A stretch of 30,756 nt of DNA from Nephromyces sp. MM_2019 (lineage: Eukaryota > Apicomplexa > Aconoidasida > Nephromycida): positions 1 to 30,756 of the forward strand of contig JADHZB010000301.1 in NCBI GenBank assembly GCA_015657535.1. The letters are read 5' to 3'. Each line of letters opens with the position of its first letter. Position 1 is the first letter of the stretch. Positions 9,801 through 19,686 of the stretch are shown one piece after another. The position numbers and the translations under genes were made by a program. The notes beneath the pieces are model-generated. The model searched no databases and was not told where the DNA came from. It worked only from the letters and a program-made list of their open reading frames with translations.

Positions 9801-12800
9801 ATTACTAAGTATGGAACAATTTATATATTCATTAACTGTAGAAAATATTGATAAGCACTAAAAGTATAAAAGTGTATATATAGAGATAACTCCAAGAATA
9901 TGGAAAAGTATTTAAATATTTACCTCTATACTATCAAATGCATTAAGTAGTGATATAAACTCTTCAAGTCGTTTATATTGAATGTTATCGAAATAAACAG
10001 CCCCTCTCTCACCCTGCAAACCTTTTATACAAACGTGACTTAATAGCCTTTCAACATCTGGTAGCTTCTTCAATTTCTGTAAAAAGGTTAATAAAATATA
10101 AATAAAACCAATGAGCAAAAAATTAACCTTGTAGCACAGTTGAATTAATATTAATTAATTCACCTTAATTAATGATTTTGTCTTTTCAAAATTGTTTACA
10201 AACCACTCTACACAATCTAATCGTTGGTTGATTTCAGAAGCTGAATAAAGGGGGCTACATGTCCATCTCCGAAATAGACGACTTCCAAAAGCGGTAGATG
10301 TATGATTGAGGAATCCAAATAAAGAGTTCTTAGTATTACTATAAGTTAAAATACTGTAGTCTTTTGATATGATAAGAATAAAAAATTGTGTAAAATCACC
10401 AGTCACTAGTTTGAAGAATCTCAAGATTCTTTAAAGCAGCGGAATCCATGATAAGATATTTCTGAAAATGTCAAATAATTCCATTCATGTGTCTTATGTT
10501 ATGTGCTATATAGTTATAAAATGCTTACTTGATTAAAAGGTTGATAAAGCTCAAAATGCGCAAAATTTAATACTTTCTGATCTAATAGGTTATTTCGTAA
10601 GTAGCGGCATGTAGCTGCATATGCATTAAGGCAACTCGGGTTATCTCTGATAAGCTCATATGCCTAATGAATATGTTGAATGGGTATAAAAAATAATATG
10701 ACATTATTAATTTTACTTGTGTAAAGTTCTTCAGATTTTCAGAATAAAGTTCAAATTCTTCATTGGCTGATATACCCACAGGAAAATTGACGAGTGGGCT
10801 TAATTGTGGCGACATGGGAGACTGTAAATATTGAATAAAAAAGTGTATGGCTTGTCCAAGAATATAAATGGCCTATCAAAATTACATTCTTAATAATTTG
10901 TAATGCTTCAGAAGGTATGTTAATGGTTGAATATACAACCTCTGATGGTATAATTTGGGTGCAAAGGGTTTTGAAAGTTAACCTGAATTAAAAATCATGA
11001 TTTCAAATGAGCTAGGAAGATCAAGCATATGAATAAGCTATTAACCTTGAAGAATAATCTTGAAAATGACCTAGGAAAAAATTGCAGGTTGCTACGTCAA
11101 CAATGCACACACCAAAACTTGAAGTCATAGCTTCAGTTTCTGTTTTGATCATCGAATTTTGATACTAGTGGGGGTTACAAGAGAGAATACAAATATAATA
11201 TGAAAATTAGCAATTCTTTATAAAAAATGAATTACCATAGAGTCTTCAAAATAAACAACCATAAGATATTGAGATTGTGTATCTGTTGTAGACATAGCCA
11301 TCCTTAATAGTATAAAATCATTCAAAAAAATAAACCAAAAACTAACCTAACATATCATCATGTAAAAGGGTACCCTGAGAATAAAGTTCACAAACCTCTC
11401 TATGAACTGCCTTGTCTTTTGGCCCCGCTGTTAATTGAATAAAAAAAAAATTATAATAGAAAAAGTGTGGTATGAGAAAGTTATCATAGTGTACATACAA
11501 TTATTTCTATTTCGTTCCTCTAATTCTCGAGGTGTCTCCATTTGTTCAACAATAACAACTTTATATCCCTGGCGTACCAACTTCTTTGCCTATAAATCAT
11601 TACAAATAAGTGCGTGAATCATGCAGTTTTTTCCAATTATTTGTTATATAGAAAAATGATTCTAAGAATTTTCAGCTTACATGATAGTGTAAGCTTTGTT
11701 CGGGGAATCCAACATGTGGCTAGAGGTGAAAATAGAATTAAAAATTGTTATGAAACTTATTAGAATAAGTCAAATGAATTTCAAACCTTGTGTTCACCAC
11801 CCATCCATTTCAAGTCACATATACGTTGTGCAATACAGGCATCAGAGTAAAATATTTCATAGAATCGTCCAAGCTAGAGATTGAATATAAAACTTTATTA
11901 TAAAAGTTATTTATTTATTTTTGGTCAATACCTTAAAAAGAATAATTTTTTCAAAATGCTTTGTTTTAACGTCCCAATATTGTTGCATACAAGGCGTCAA
12001 GTGTTGGCGGTATTCATTACTCTATATAGATAGGGAGAAAAGAAATTTTCAATTCTATTTTTTGAGTTTCATGAATATTGAATATACTTTAACCCAAGGA
12101 TGAGAAGGTGAAGGGATCCATAAGCTTGTATAATCATAATTCTCAGTAAAAGGATCATTTAAATTAGCATCTAAGTCAAAGTTATGAAATTAAGGTTACA
12201 GATTATTGTGAAAGTTTCATGTGTATTTGACCTTTTAAATTAATTGGGTCAACCCAAGGTGGGAATCCAAAGCTTTCACAGTAATTATAATAAGTGTTAA
12301 CATATTCAAGAAATGATGGGTAATTTTTGGCAGCATAACTTGTAAGCATTTTAGCCTTTTCTTCCTCTCTGAGTATTGTAGGAAATATCATTTTTAATAT
12401 TAATTTAATTCCTATCAATATATAAGGTACTTTGTCATTGGTTGTTTGTTATGGTTCCTCTCAAGCTTGACTTTTTCTGTGTTTTCTTTTCTTGATTCGT
12501 ATTTAACACAGTGATTGGCATGTGTGGGGGCCTTTGGTTGGTGAGATAATTTATCTAGATAAGAGAACTGGGAGTTAGCTGAGATATTAGCTATTGTTGG
12601 TTTCATAATGTTATGATTATTGCCATTTTCATCGTTTTCTTTGATTTGACCTGTTTCTGGTTGAGATACCAGTCTTTCAATAGCTAATAGAATATGTTAG
12701 AAATTTGTTATTATGAATCAAATTTGTGTGATCAATAAGTAGAAATAGAATTTTTAAAGAGTTAAACAAAAAGCCTAATAAAAATAAAGAAATGTATTTT

Positions 12801-13632
12801 ATAAGATTACCATCCTCGTCCTCACTGTCAAATAGTGTTTTTTGTGAAGGTTTTACGAGTCGCCTTGGCTTTTGGTCCCTTGTAAGATCATCACTGTTTA
12901 TAATGTAAGATTTATAAGTTTACGTAAATTATTTTATAGATATAAATGTTCAAGCTGACTTATCGGAGTCAAACAAAGCTGATTTGTTTGTTTCAGTATT
13001 CAGCGCTGTTTCAATTTTTGTGCACGCTTCGTAGTATTTTGGGGCCTAGATCATCGGTACAAATTATTATATATAAAGTTATCTTAGATATATAGCCCCA
13101 GTGCAGAATTGGGGTTGGGTTCTCAATGTTAAATAAGAAATAAACCTGGGGAAGATCAGTATGACTTGCTTTACAGTTTTCAGGGTGAAGAAATCGATCA
13201 TAAGGCTTAGCGTGCTTATCGGTTGATGATGTAAATTCATTGTTAGATAGATTAAAGTTTATCTGATCCTTTTGATTTAATGATAACGAATCGTCTCTGT
13301 ACAATTATAAAAGAATCTTTAAAAGATATAGTAATTAAACGGGAAAAATTACAGTTTAGGGTTAGAGTTCGAGGTAGAGTTATCGGAATTTCGTTTTGTT
13401 GCAGGTTTCGTCAGGAAAGATAAGATGGAAGCTTGTCTCTGTAGAAATGGGTATATGTTAAATATGTTGCAGTTACGTAAAGATGTAAAATATTAATGTA
13501 CTGCATAATATTAACAGTAATACTTTTGGAGCATTGCCGTCCTGAGGGCTCGAGCCAGTGGAGGCCCTTCTGGTCCTTTCCATGATGCTTGAATAATTCA
13601 AAATAATTAATCGCTCTGGAAATGGGTTTCAA
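6850..13632 (-). CDS. MSH6: DNA mismatch repair protein MSH6 (MutS homologue), ~31 exons
   Basis: MSH6 pairs with MSH2 (MutS-alpha) to recognise base mismatches and small loops in the nucleus. Exons from the 5' end: 13632-13477 (uncertain), 13438-13353, 13296-13146, 13045-12960, 12893-12812, 12683-12431, 12368-12232, 12170-12094, 12021-11932, 11873-11787, 11719-11681, 11589-11499, 11427-11352, 11302-11236, 11164-11046, 10982-10886, 10821-10717, 10663-10529, 10461-10400, 10353-10164, 10076-9924, 9719-9546, 9475-9345, 9069-8986, 8922-8879, 8742-8508, 8381-8203, 8003-7879, 7643-7533, 7463-7264, 7030-6850. In order they carry a PIP box, acidic linker, mismatch-contact motif GRFYEIF, connector ([13 protein letters not shown]), lever ([20 protein letters not shown]), Walker [21 protein letters not shown], Walker [15 protein letters not shown], and [14 protein letters not shown] residues and the interval from PSPSHPW to the FxE motif favour MSH6 over MSH2. 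The predicted length is about 1225-1267 residues. The true start is uncertain: ATG 13632 or ATG 13506. Exon 5 is one base out of frame. Confidence 0.95.
8264..8287 (-). other. Walker A (P-loop) of MSH6
   Basis: The codons read GPNMGGKS, the invariant MutS ATP-binding loop, inside the exon 8203-8381. With the Walker B exon at 7533-7643 it shows an intact ABC-type ATPase. Confidence 0.97.
8382..8507 (-). other. GC-AG intron in MSH6
   Basis: The exon ending AATTGCAG meets an intron starting GCGAGT, and the intron ends TTATTACAG. Only this choice restores the conserved N-x-RHP motif (NCRHPVV) with a split arginine codon; the GT four bases later shifts the frame into a stop. GC-AG introns are a known minor class spliced by the major spliceosome. 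Confidence 0.85.
12812..12893 (-). other. MSH6 exon 5, apparently one base short
   Basis: Entering in the phase set by exon 4, the exon reads [19 protein letters not shown]. The next exon and the typical acidic stretch (TLFDSEDED) need the following frame. The switch falls at a run of five A on the coding strand (T run at + 12839-12843). One more A would join both halves. No alternative AG in the exon gives the needed phase. A base-calling error, a real disabling change or an unusual splice are all possible. Confidence 0.6.
13353..13438 (-). other. MSH6 exon carrying a PCNA-binding (PIP) box
   Basis: This exon begins [12 protein letters not shown]-x-x-I-x-x-F-L is a PCNA-interaction motif, which sits at the extreme N-terminus of MSH6 in yeast and human and tethers the mismatch sensor to the replication fork. 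Its near-terminal position here supports the MSH6 assignment and limits how far upstream the start can be. The exon follows a 3' splice site at TTTCTACAG and ends at CT|GTAATT. Confidence 0.75.
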
Positions 13633-14812
13633 AAATTAGATATTGTAGTTTCAAGTGGTGCTTAAGCTTGAGGGCTGGACCTTTAAAGCTTAGAACTAGT
13701 TGTAAGTTGTTTCAATAAATCGAAAATTTTTTGACTCGTATTTAAGTTGGTGTCAGGAAAAGACAAGTTTTTTGTCAACACATTCGTGCAGGAAGACATA
13801 GGAAAAGTAGTGAACAGTGAGTAACTATGTCTTTAAGTGTGTTTGCAACAGGTAAATTGTTGCGCAAGTGTGAAAAAAATGTCGATGTTGCTTAAAATAG
13901 AGATCAACGCTGCTAACACACACACACCTAGCTTTTTCAATTGTGATTAGTTACATATCTGTTCCTTTTAGTAATTTAACTTTGTGGTAAGAAAGCTATG
14001 TTATAGGCTTTTCTGGTGCAATTAACCCAAAATAGATCGAGCATAAAAGTTAGGCAATTTAAGGAAGGTGTAATACAAAGTAACCTGACTTGCTTGAGCT
14101 AGCATGTTGTTGATAGACTATATTGAAGACATAGCTCTTAGCTTACCTCTGCGCTTAAGACTAAAATCGAAGACGTGTCTAGTTTGAAATCAAAAACAAG
14201 AGTTCAACAGGATAGAGCTAAAAGTGGGAATAAATAGTTTCCTAGGAAATATCAATTAAGTTAAAACTTCAATCAGAAGCCTCGTACTAATCACATTTCT
14301 AACTCTCAAAATCATGCTCTCTTAAGATAGATAATGAAATATCCTGTTATCATTCTACAAGTTTTTGGCTATGTATCAGAAAAAAATTAACAATCGACGA
14401 ATAAAATTTTATTATCTTAAAAAATATACTTATTAAATCATTCTATCAGATTCTTAAATTTACTTTACAGTAAAAACGTTATACACAACAATTTAGTGAA
14501 GTTTCATATAGTTTCTTGACAAGCCAGTTATTATCCGAAAGATGAGTTTCTTTATTCTTAAGAAATTTTACTCTTTATTAGCTTGAGTGTTCTCGAATAG
14601 TTGTAAAAAAATACGGAAAAATTACTTATGCAAACTACATTTGATGATTATTTGGTATGAAATCAAAATAATTTTACAAATAAAACAAATTGATGGATTA
14701 TCACATAGCAAAAAATTTAAAACCTATAATGACTAGAAATACATGCTATTGAAAAAAAATTAATTTTGTTACTTTATATTTATTTTTAATTATTGCTGCA
14801 ATTTTGAACTTT
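13633..14812. other. Intergenic region between MSH6 and the 1289-residue gene
   Basis: It must hold the MSH6 promoter and 5' leader and the 3' end of the upstream gene, both on the minus strand. I see no coding frame, RNA gene or clear repeat beyond a short ACACACACAC run near 13918. Confidence 0.6.
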
Positions 14813-17800
14813 TCAAAGCGTGGATGCTATGAAATCATTGCCTTCTGAGTTCACATTTGCATTATGTGACCTCATAACCGGTGAGGAGAGTACATCGGAC
14901 TTCTTGTGATCCGCTGCACCAAGGCTAGGTGAAACCGTACTAGATAGACTCATTTTTTGTGGGTAGATCATCTCTTTTTGTTCGAAAATTGGAGTAAGGT
15001 TTTTGTTATTAATTTTTTCTATAACATTTGTTTCAACTTCTTCTGTACGCTTATGTATAGTGTTGGTACTATTATCTAATGCTTGTTTTAGCTCATCAAC
15101 ATTAGATTCAATCATAGGCTTTGTTACAGTAGCCTGCTTAGCGTCATCACTATTGCCCTTTTCATCGTTGTTAGCCTTTGCTTGTATATATAAATTTTCT
15201 GCAGCTCTTGGTTTACTGCTGCAAATCTTTTTTTGCTTCGGTGCATGGTATGCATGAAATCTGATGTTTGCGGATGTTGGTTTTGGTGGTGGCGGCTCAG
15301 AAGAAGATGAAGATTGAGGAGGAGACATAGAGGACTGACCTGAAGACATTGACATATCCTCAGGTAGAAAAATATCAATTGTTTTAGAAGGTTTTGGCTT
15401 ATATTGAGGCCTACGAATCACTCTGAACTTAACAGGTATAGCAGGTCTAGTATGATCAGATGACACAGTAGATAACTTAGTTTCCGATCTATCTCTACTG
15501 ACGTAATCGGTATTTTGCCTGACATCTGATTCGTTAATTTGACTAGATTGTTGTCTGCTATCTTGAGTTTGGTCTTGTTCAACTACAAGTCTTTTATGAA
15601 ATGGCCACCATGAGCAAAGATTATCACAATAAGAACTATAATAATCATTTTTCTTTTCAGGAACATTTCCGGATACATATTTACTCAAATCATTATCATC
15701 AGCGTAATAAGCATATGCTTGTTCTGCCGGTACGTAAATTGTTTTTTGAATTGGTATAAAACCAGGAGGAACATAAGGTGGTTGCTGCCTATAAGCTTGA
15801 TGATAGTTTTGGTTTTCTTCATGTTTGTAATTCATGTCGTAGTTTCTCATCTCATTAGAATCTGGAGTGCTCTGAACTTGGCTGGCAAATGGATTATGAG
15901 GTTGGGTGTAACTTGGATAACCTGCAGTGTAGTTTGATGCTAGATAATGCTCATTTGGGCTTATGTTTTGGTAATATGGTTTATTTTCATGACCCTGAAA
16001 CATGCCATCATAAAACTCATAACTAGGACCAGCATTTATTTGTCTACCATTTTGGAGGTTTTCACTTTGTTCATCATATTTAGATTGGTATATTGGAGCA
16101 TTCATTACATCTTCAAAACTATTTCTATATTGAGTATAGTCTTGAAATAAGTTATCAGTGCTTTTTTGATCATATTGATAGTTAGGATTTTGGTCTATAG
16201 TAGCGTTCTGAGCCACAAATTGAGTTTGCGCATGTTCATGAGAAGCCATTGGTTCAGGTTCTATTGATTGTTTCTGATTTGATTGATTTTCACTTTCAAA
16301 AATTTTCTTTTGTAGGAAAAAATTTTGAGGCTCTAGAGGCTTTTTTTTTAAATTTAAACAAGCAGGGAAATGTGCTCCTTTAACCATAGGTGCGTGATAT
16401 GTATGAAATCTGATGTTTGCGGATGTTGGTTTTGGTGGTGGCGGCTCAAAAGAAGATGAAGATTTAGGAGGAGACATAGAGGACTGACCTGAAGACATTG
16501 ACATATCCTCAGGTAGAAAAATATCAATTGTTTTAGAAGGTTTTGGCTTATATTGAGGCCTACGAATCACTCTGAACTTAACAGGTATAGCAGGTCTAGT
16601 ATGATCAGATGACACAGTAGACAACTTAGCTTCCGATCTATCTCTACTGACTGCGAGATCGGCATTTTGCCTGATATCTGATTCATTAATTTGACTAGAT
16701 TGTTGTCTGCTATCTTGAGTTTGGTCTTGTTCAGCTACAAGTCTTTTATGAAATGGCCACCATGAGTAAAATTTCTCGTAATAAGGAACATAATCATTGT
16801 CTCTCTTTTCAGGAACATTTCCGGTTACATATTTACTCAAATCATTATCATCAGCATAATAAGCATATGCTTGTTCTGCCGGTACGTAAATTGTTTTTTG
16901 AATTGGTACATATCCTGGAGGAGCTATGGAACCTTTTTCAAACGAGTTGTGATAATTTTGATGAAAATTACCACCATTTTTCGTTTCAGAAAAACTTCTT
17001 GAATTATACATAGAAGTATTACCACAACAATAATTGTTAAAAAAGTCATAACAACAGTCATATTTAGGTTGATAACTATGATAATTCTGCTGATTAGTTC
17101 CCAATCCTACTTGTGACTTCTGATGGAGGTTATTTTGTTGGATTTGATATGGCATATTAGCTACTCTAGTTTGATTAGGCCCTTGAACAGTTTCTATCTT
17201 GGGTGAGTTAGAACTGTTTTCAAAATAATTAAAAGCAGCTTGGCCATAATCATTTTTATTTGTGGTATCTTCAAATGATTGATTGAAATTATTTTTAAAA
17301 TTAAAACTCGGCTTTTGCCAAATATCATAGGAATTGTTCTGATTAGTATAAGGTAGCTGATTTACTTTACCTTCTCCATTTAGACTGTCATGAGCGTTTT
17401 TGAAAAAATGCAATCCTGCTGAGTCGTTTGGCCCAGGCTGATACGCATAAAAACTAAAAGATTTATCATTCTCAGTACCAAACTTCGGAGGCTGATCATA
17501 ATCTTTATGTTGTGCCATATTTGTTTTATGGCTTGATAAGGGTTGAGAAGACCTAATTTGCCTGAATTTGACGGGTATATGTGGCATTTGATCTTGTTGA
17601 TTGATTTCTGGATGAGCTTGGCTTTGATTAAAATTGGAATTACTAGGTTGAGGAAACGTTTTAGACTTTTTTGAAGTTTGAGGATTAATTAAATTATTAT
17701 TATTGATAAACTCACCTAAAGGATCACTTTTACTTTTGAAAATAAACTCACAAAATTTGCTACCCTCATCTGTTGGGCTTGCATTATTATTGATTAAATT

Positions 17801-18682
17801 CCCATTAACATATGATTCGGGCGTTGGGTAGCTTTCATAATTGTTATCAAATTGGCTTTTCATATTTTCATAATCTATGTATAGTTTATGTCCCAATTGG
17901 TTCTGACTTTTGTTATTGCAATTAATAAAATTAGGCTGATAATAGTTTCTGTAATCGACACCTACTGAATAAGAATCAGAGTTTTGCTGCATTTTTGTAT
18001 TAGGCATTGTGTTATTCTTTTGATAGCTTGTATTATTATAGTTGCCCCAAGCAGGCTCAGATACCTTGCCAACATTATTGTAATTTTGTCCTGAGTTCAA
18101 ATTGACAGTGTTCGGGTAATATTCAATCTGAAAATTTGGATGTGAATTGTTCGAGTTAACAAAGCTGTTACTATAATTCCAATTCTGATAACCAGAATTC
18201 TTTAAATTATATCTATTTGTTGGTTGAGAAATACTTTGATATTTAATCGAAGGTCCTGATTGGCCATAAATTGGAAAGGCTGGAGCTCCACTAATATCAT
18301 TTTCAGAGAGTTGATCTTCAGTTAGCCTTGAAACTAATCGCATAGCATTACTTGAGGAATCAGCTTGCCAAATATCAACTTCTTTTTTACTCGGTTCATT
18401 TGGTTTTTGTGCCTTTGCTTTGCTATTAAATCCTTTTGGAATTTTTCTAGTTAAACTGCTTTTTATATTGGGTTTAACTTCGTTCGGTCCCTGTACACCA
18501 GGGCAACAGCAGTTTTGAATCCAATTTCCACAGAATTTTGTGTTATTAGAGCTATTGTTATTTAGTTTCCTATTTTTCCAGCCTTCACTGATTTGGATAG
18601 GCTCGTGAGCACTTGATTTATTTGCAATCAAAGTATTATTACGACTGCCCAAGGGTGTTTGAGAGTGATAAGAGGATGGCAT
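14813..18682 (-). CDS. Large Asn/Gln/Tyr-rich low-complexity protein with two near-identical modules
   Basis: The uninterrupted 1289-residue frame starts at ATG 18682 and shows no need for introns. I recognise no catalytic family. The N-terminus has a cysteine cluster (CCC, residues 58-60), and another lies near residues 540-552 (CCYDFF..NYCC); both could be acylation sites. There is no signal peptide or membrane segment. Most of the chain is Asn, Gln, Ser, Tyr and Pro rich, as in disordered or prion-like proteins. Two modules of about 177 residues lie near 588-764 and 971-1147. Each begins PPG[YF][VI]PIQKTIYVPAEQ, then AYYADDNDLSKYV, WWPFHKRLV, a basic IPVKFRVIRRPQYKPKPSK stretch, a Ser-rich and a PPPPKP segment, and IRFHxYHAP. 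A third IPVKFRxIR occurs alone near residue 371. A cytoskeletal or pellicle scaffold or an RNA-granule protein are possible roles, both speculative. The VP-containing segments are not the alveolin repeat I know. Confidence 0.9.
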   Translation of the reverse strand: MPSSYHSQTPLGSRNNTLIANKSSAHEPIQISEGWKNRKLNNNSSNNTKFCGNWIQNCCCPGVQGPNEVKPNIKSSLTRKIPKGFNSKAKAQKPNEPSKKEVDIWQADSSSNAMRLVSRLTEDQLSENDISGAPAFPIYGQSGPSIKYQSISQPTNRYNLKNSGYQNWNYSNSFVNSNNSHPNFQIEYYPNTVNLNSGQNYNNVGKVSEPAWGNYNNTSYQKNNTMPNTKMQQNSDSYSVGVDYRNYYQPNFINCNNKSQNQLGHKLYIDYENMKSQFDNNYESYPTPESYVNGNLINNNASPTDEGSKFCEFIFKSKSDPLGEFINNNNLINPQTSKKSKTFPQPSNSNFNQSQAHPEINQQDQMPHIPVKFRQIRSSQPLSSHKTNMAQHKDYDQPPKFGTENDKSFSFYAYQPGPNDSAGLHFFKNAHDSLNGEGKVNQLPYTNQNNSYDIWQKPSFNFKNNFNQSFEDTTNKNDYGQAAFNYFENSSNSPKIETVQGPNQTRVANMPYQIQQNNLHQKSQVGLGTNQQNYHSYQPKYDCCYDFFNNYCCGNTSMYNSRSFSETKNGGNFHQNYHNSFEKGSIAPPGYVPIQKTIYVPAEQAYAYYADDNDLSKYVTGNVPEKRDNDYVPYYEKFYSWWPFHKRLVAEQDQTQDSRQQSSQINESDIRQNADLAVSRDRSEAKLSTVSSDHTRPAIPVKFRVIRRPQYKPKPSKTIDIFLPEDMSMSSGQSSMSPPKSSSSFEPPPPKPTSANIRFHTYHAPMVKGAHFPACLNLKKKPLEPQNFFLQKKIFESENQSNQKQSIEPEPMASHEHAQTQFVAQNATIDQNPNYQYDQKSTDNLFQDYTQYRNSFEDVMNAPIYQSKYDEQSENLQNGRQINAGPSYEFYDGMFQGHENKPYYQNISPNEHYLASNYTAGYPSYTQPHNPFASQVQSTPDSNEMRNYDMNYKHEENQNYHQAYRQQPPYVPPGFIPIQKTIYVPAEQAYAYYADDNDLSKYVSGNVPEKKNDYYSSYCDNLCSWWPFHKRLVVEQDQTQDSRQQSSQINESDVRQNTDYVSRDRSETKLSTVSSDHTRPAIPVKFRVIRRPQYKPKPSKTIDIFLPEDMSMSSGQSSMSPPQSSSSSEPPPPKPTSANIRFHAYHAPKQKKICSSKPRAAENLYIQAKANNDEKGNSDDAKQATVTKPMIESNVDELKQALDNSTNTIHKRTEEVETNVIEKINNKNLTPIFEQKEMIYPQKMSLSSTVSPSLGAADHKKSDVLSSPVMRSHNANVNSEGNDFIASTL
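15243..15770 (-). repeat. Internal module copy 2 (C-terminal) of the 1289-residue protein
   Basis: It matches 16392-16922 at an offset of about 1149-1152 bases. Long stretches, including third codon positions, are identical; differences are scattered and one is an in-frame three-base indel. Confidence 0.9.
16392..16922 (-). repeat. Internal module copy 1 of the 1289-residue protein
   Basis: This is the direct-repeat partner of 15243-15770. The roughly 620 bases between the copies are unrelated to them, so this is a spaced direct repeat, not a simple tandem. Confidence 0.9.
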
Positions 18683-19686
18683 TTCGTCTGAAATTTAGCT
18701 ACTTCAATACCGGATGTCCCTTTTGCGTGAATTCACCCTTTCAGACAAAAATTAAATATAGAATCCGGTTTTTGTTCGCCAGAAAATGCTATAATTCATT
18801 ATATATAGAAATTATATAAATATTAAAATCGCTTTGGATTAGAGTAAAAGCATATATCATAAATCATAGGTTACTTTGGATTCCTAAATATAGGAATGTT
18901 TATAATTTTGGAAGTACTAGAAGCTGAAATCTCTCAATTTAATTATTTCTATTACATCAAAAAATCCATATCAATAAAGTTCATATCAAATAAAATGTCC
19001 AAAATAATTTTATTATTGAATTTGAAAGTGTCCTTCAATTGTATAGTAGCATAAAGCCTTTATCTTTTAATGTGAAAAATTTAAGAAATATGCTCATTCG
19101 TGTGATTCATGTAAATTTCTGTACACATTTAGCAATCAATGTTTCATTAATCTTTTATATAATTTTACATGCAAATTATCGAGTAATTACAATATTTATT
19201 AAATTAAATTAATTAAAGTATAAATTACAAATCTATTTTCCTGGAGTGTTTATATTGACGCCAGAAATTAAGTTATCAATGTTCCTAGACCATTGAGCTA
19301 ATAATTATCTTGAAGCTTATATATAATTATCTATAGGGCATACTAGCTAATTTATAATTTAATAAGTTATAAGTTTATGAAATAATTTATTTATTTGTTA
19401 TTTCAAATAATGGTTACTAGCTATAATATATTTATCTATATAATATGGTCCATTGGATTAAAATAAAAACTTACTAGAAATATTTATAAGTCTCATTTCA
19501 AAAAAAATCTAAGGCTATCACAATCCTAATACATCAAAGTGATTTACATTAAGCTAATTAATTTGTGGATTATCTATTAAGTTTGATATTTCAATCCAAC
19601 ACTATTGGTAATTAGGATTCACTATAGCTTGTGCATTCAAATGGGTTCAAAATGGAGCTTTCATGAGTAAAAAAAAATTTTATAAA
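18683..19686. other. Intergenic region between the 1289-residue gene and RRP43
   Basis: It is very AT-rich. It should carry the promoter of the 1289-residue gene and the 3' end of RRP43. No coding frame, RNA gene or repeat is supported. Confidence 0.6.

Noticed and set aside
12203..12606. Two separate small minus-strand genes
   Set aside because: They are exons 6 and 7 of MSH6 read through their introns; splicing at 12431/12368 joins them in frame.
13355..13378. TTTAGGGTT, a possible internal telomere repeat
   Set aside because: It lies inside a coding exon of MSH6 (codons for NSNPKL) and occurs once.
15003..17013. Plus-strand open frames opposite the 1289-residue gene
   Set aside because: They are antisense shadows of a long, well-behaved coding frame and show no family resemblance.
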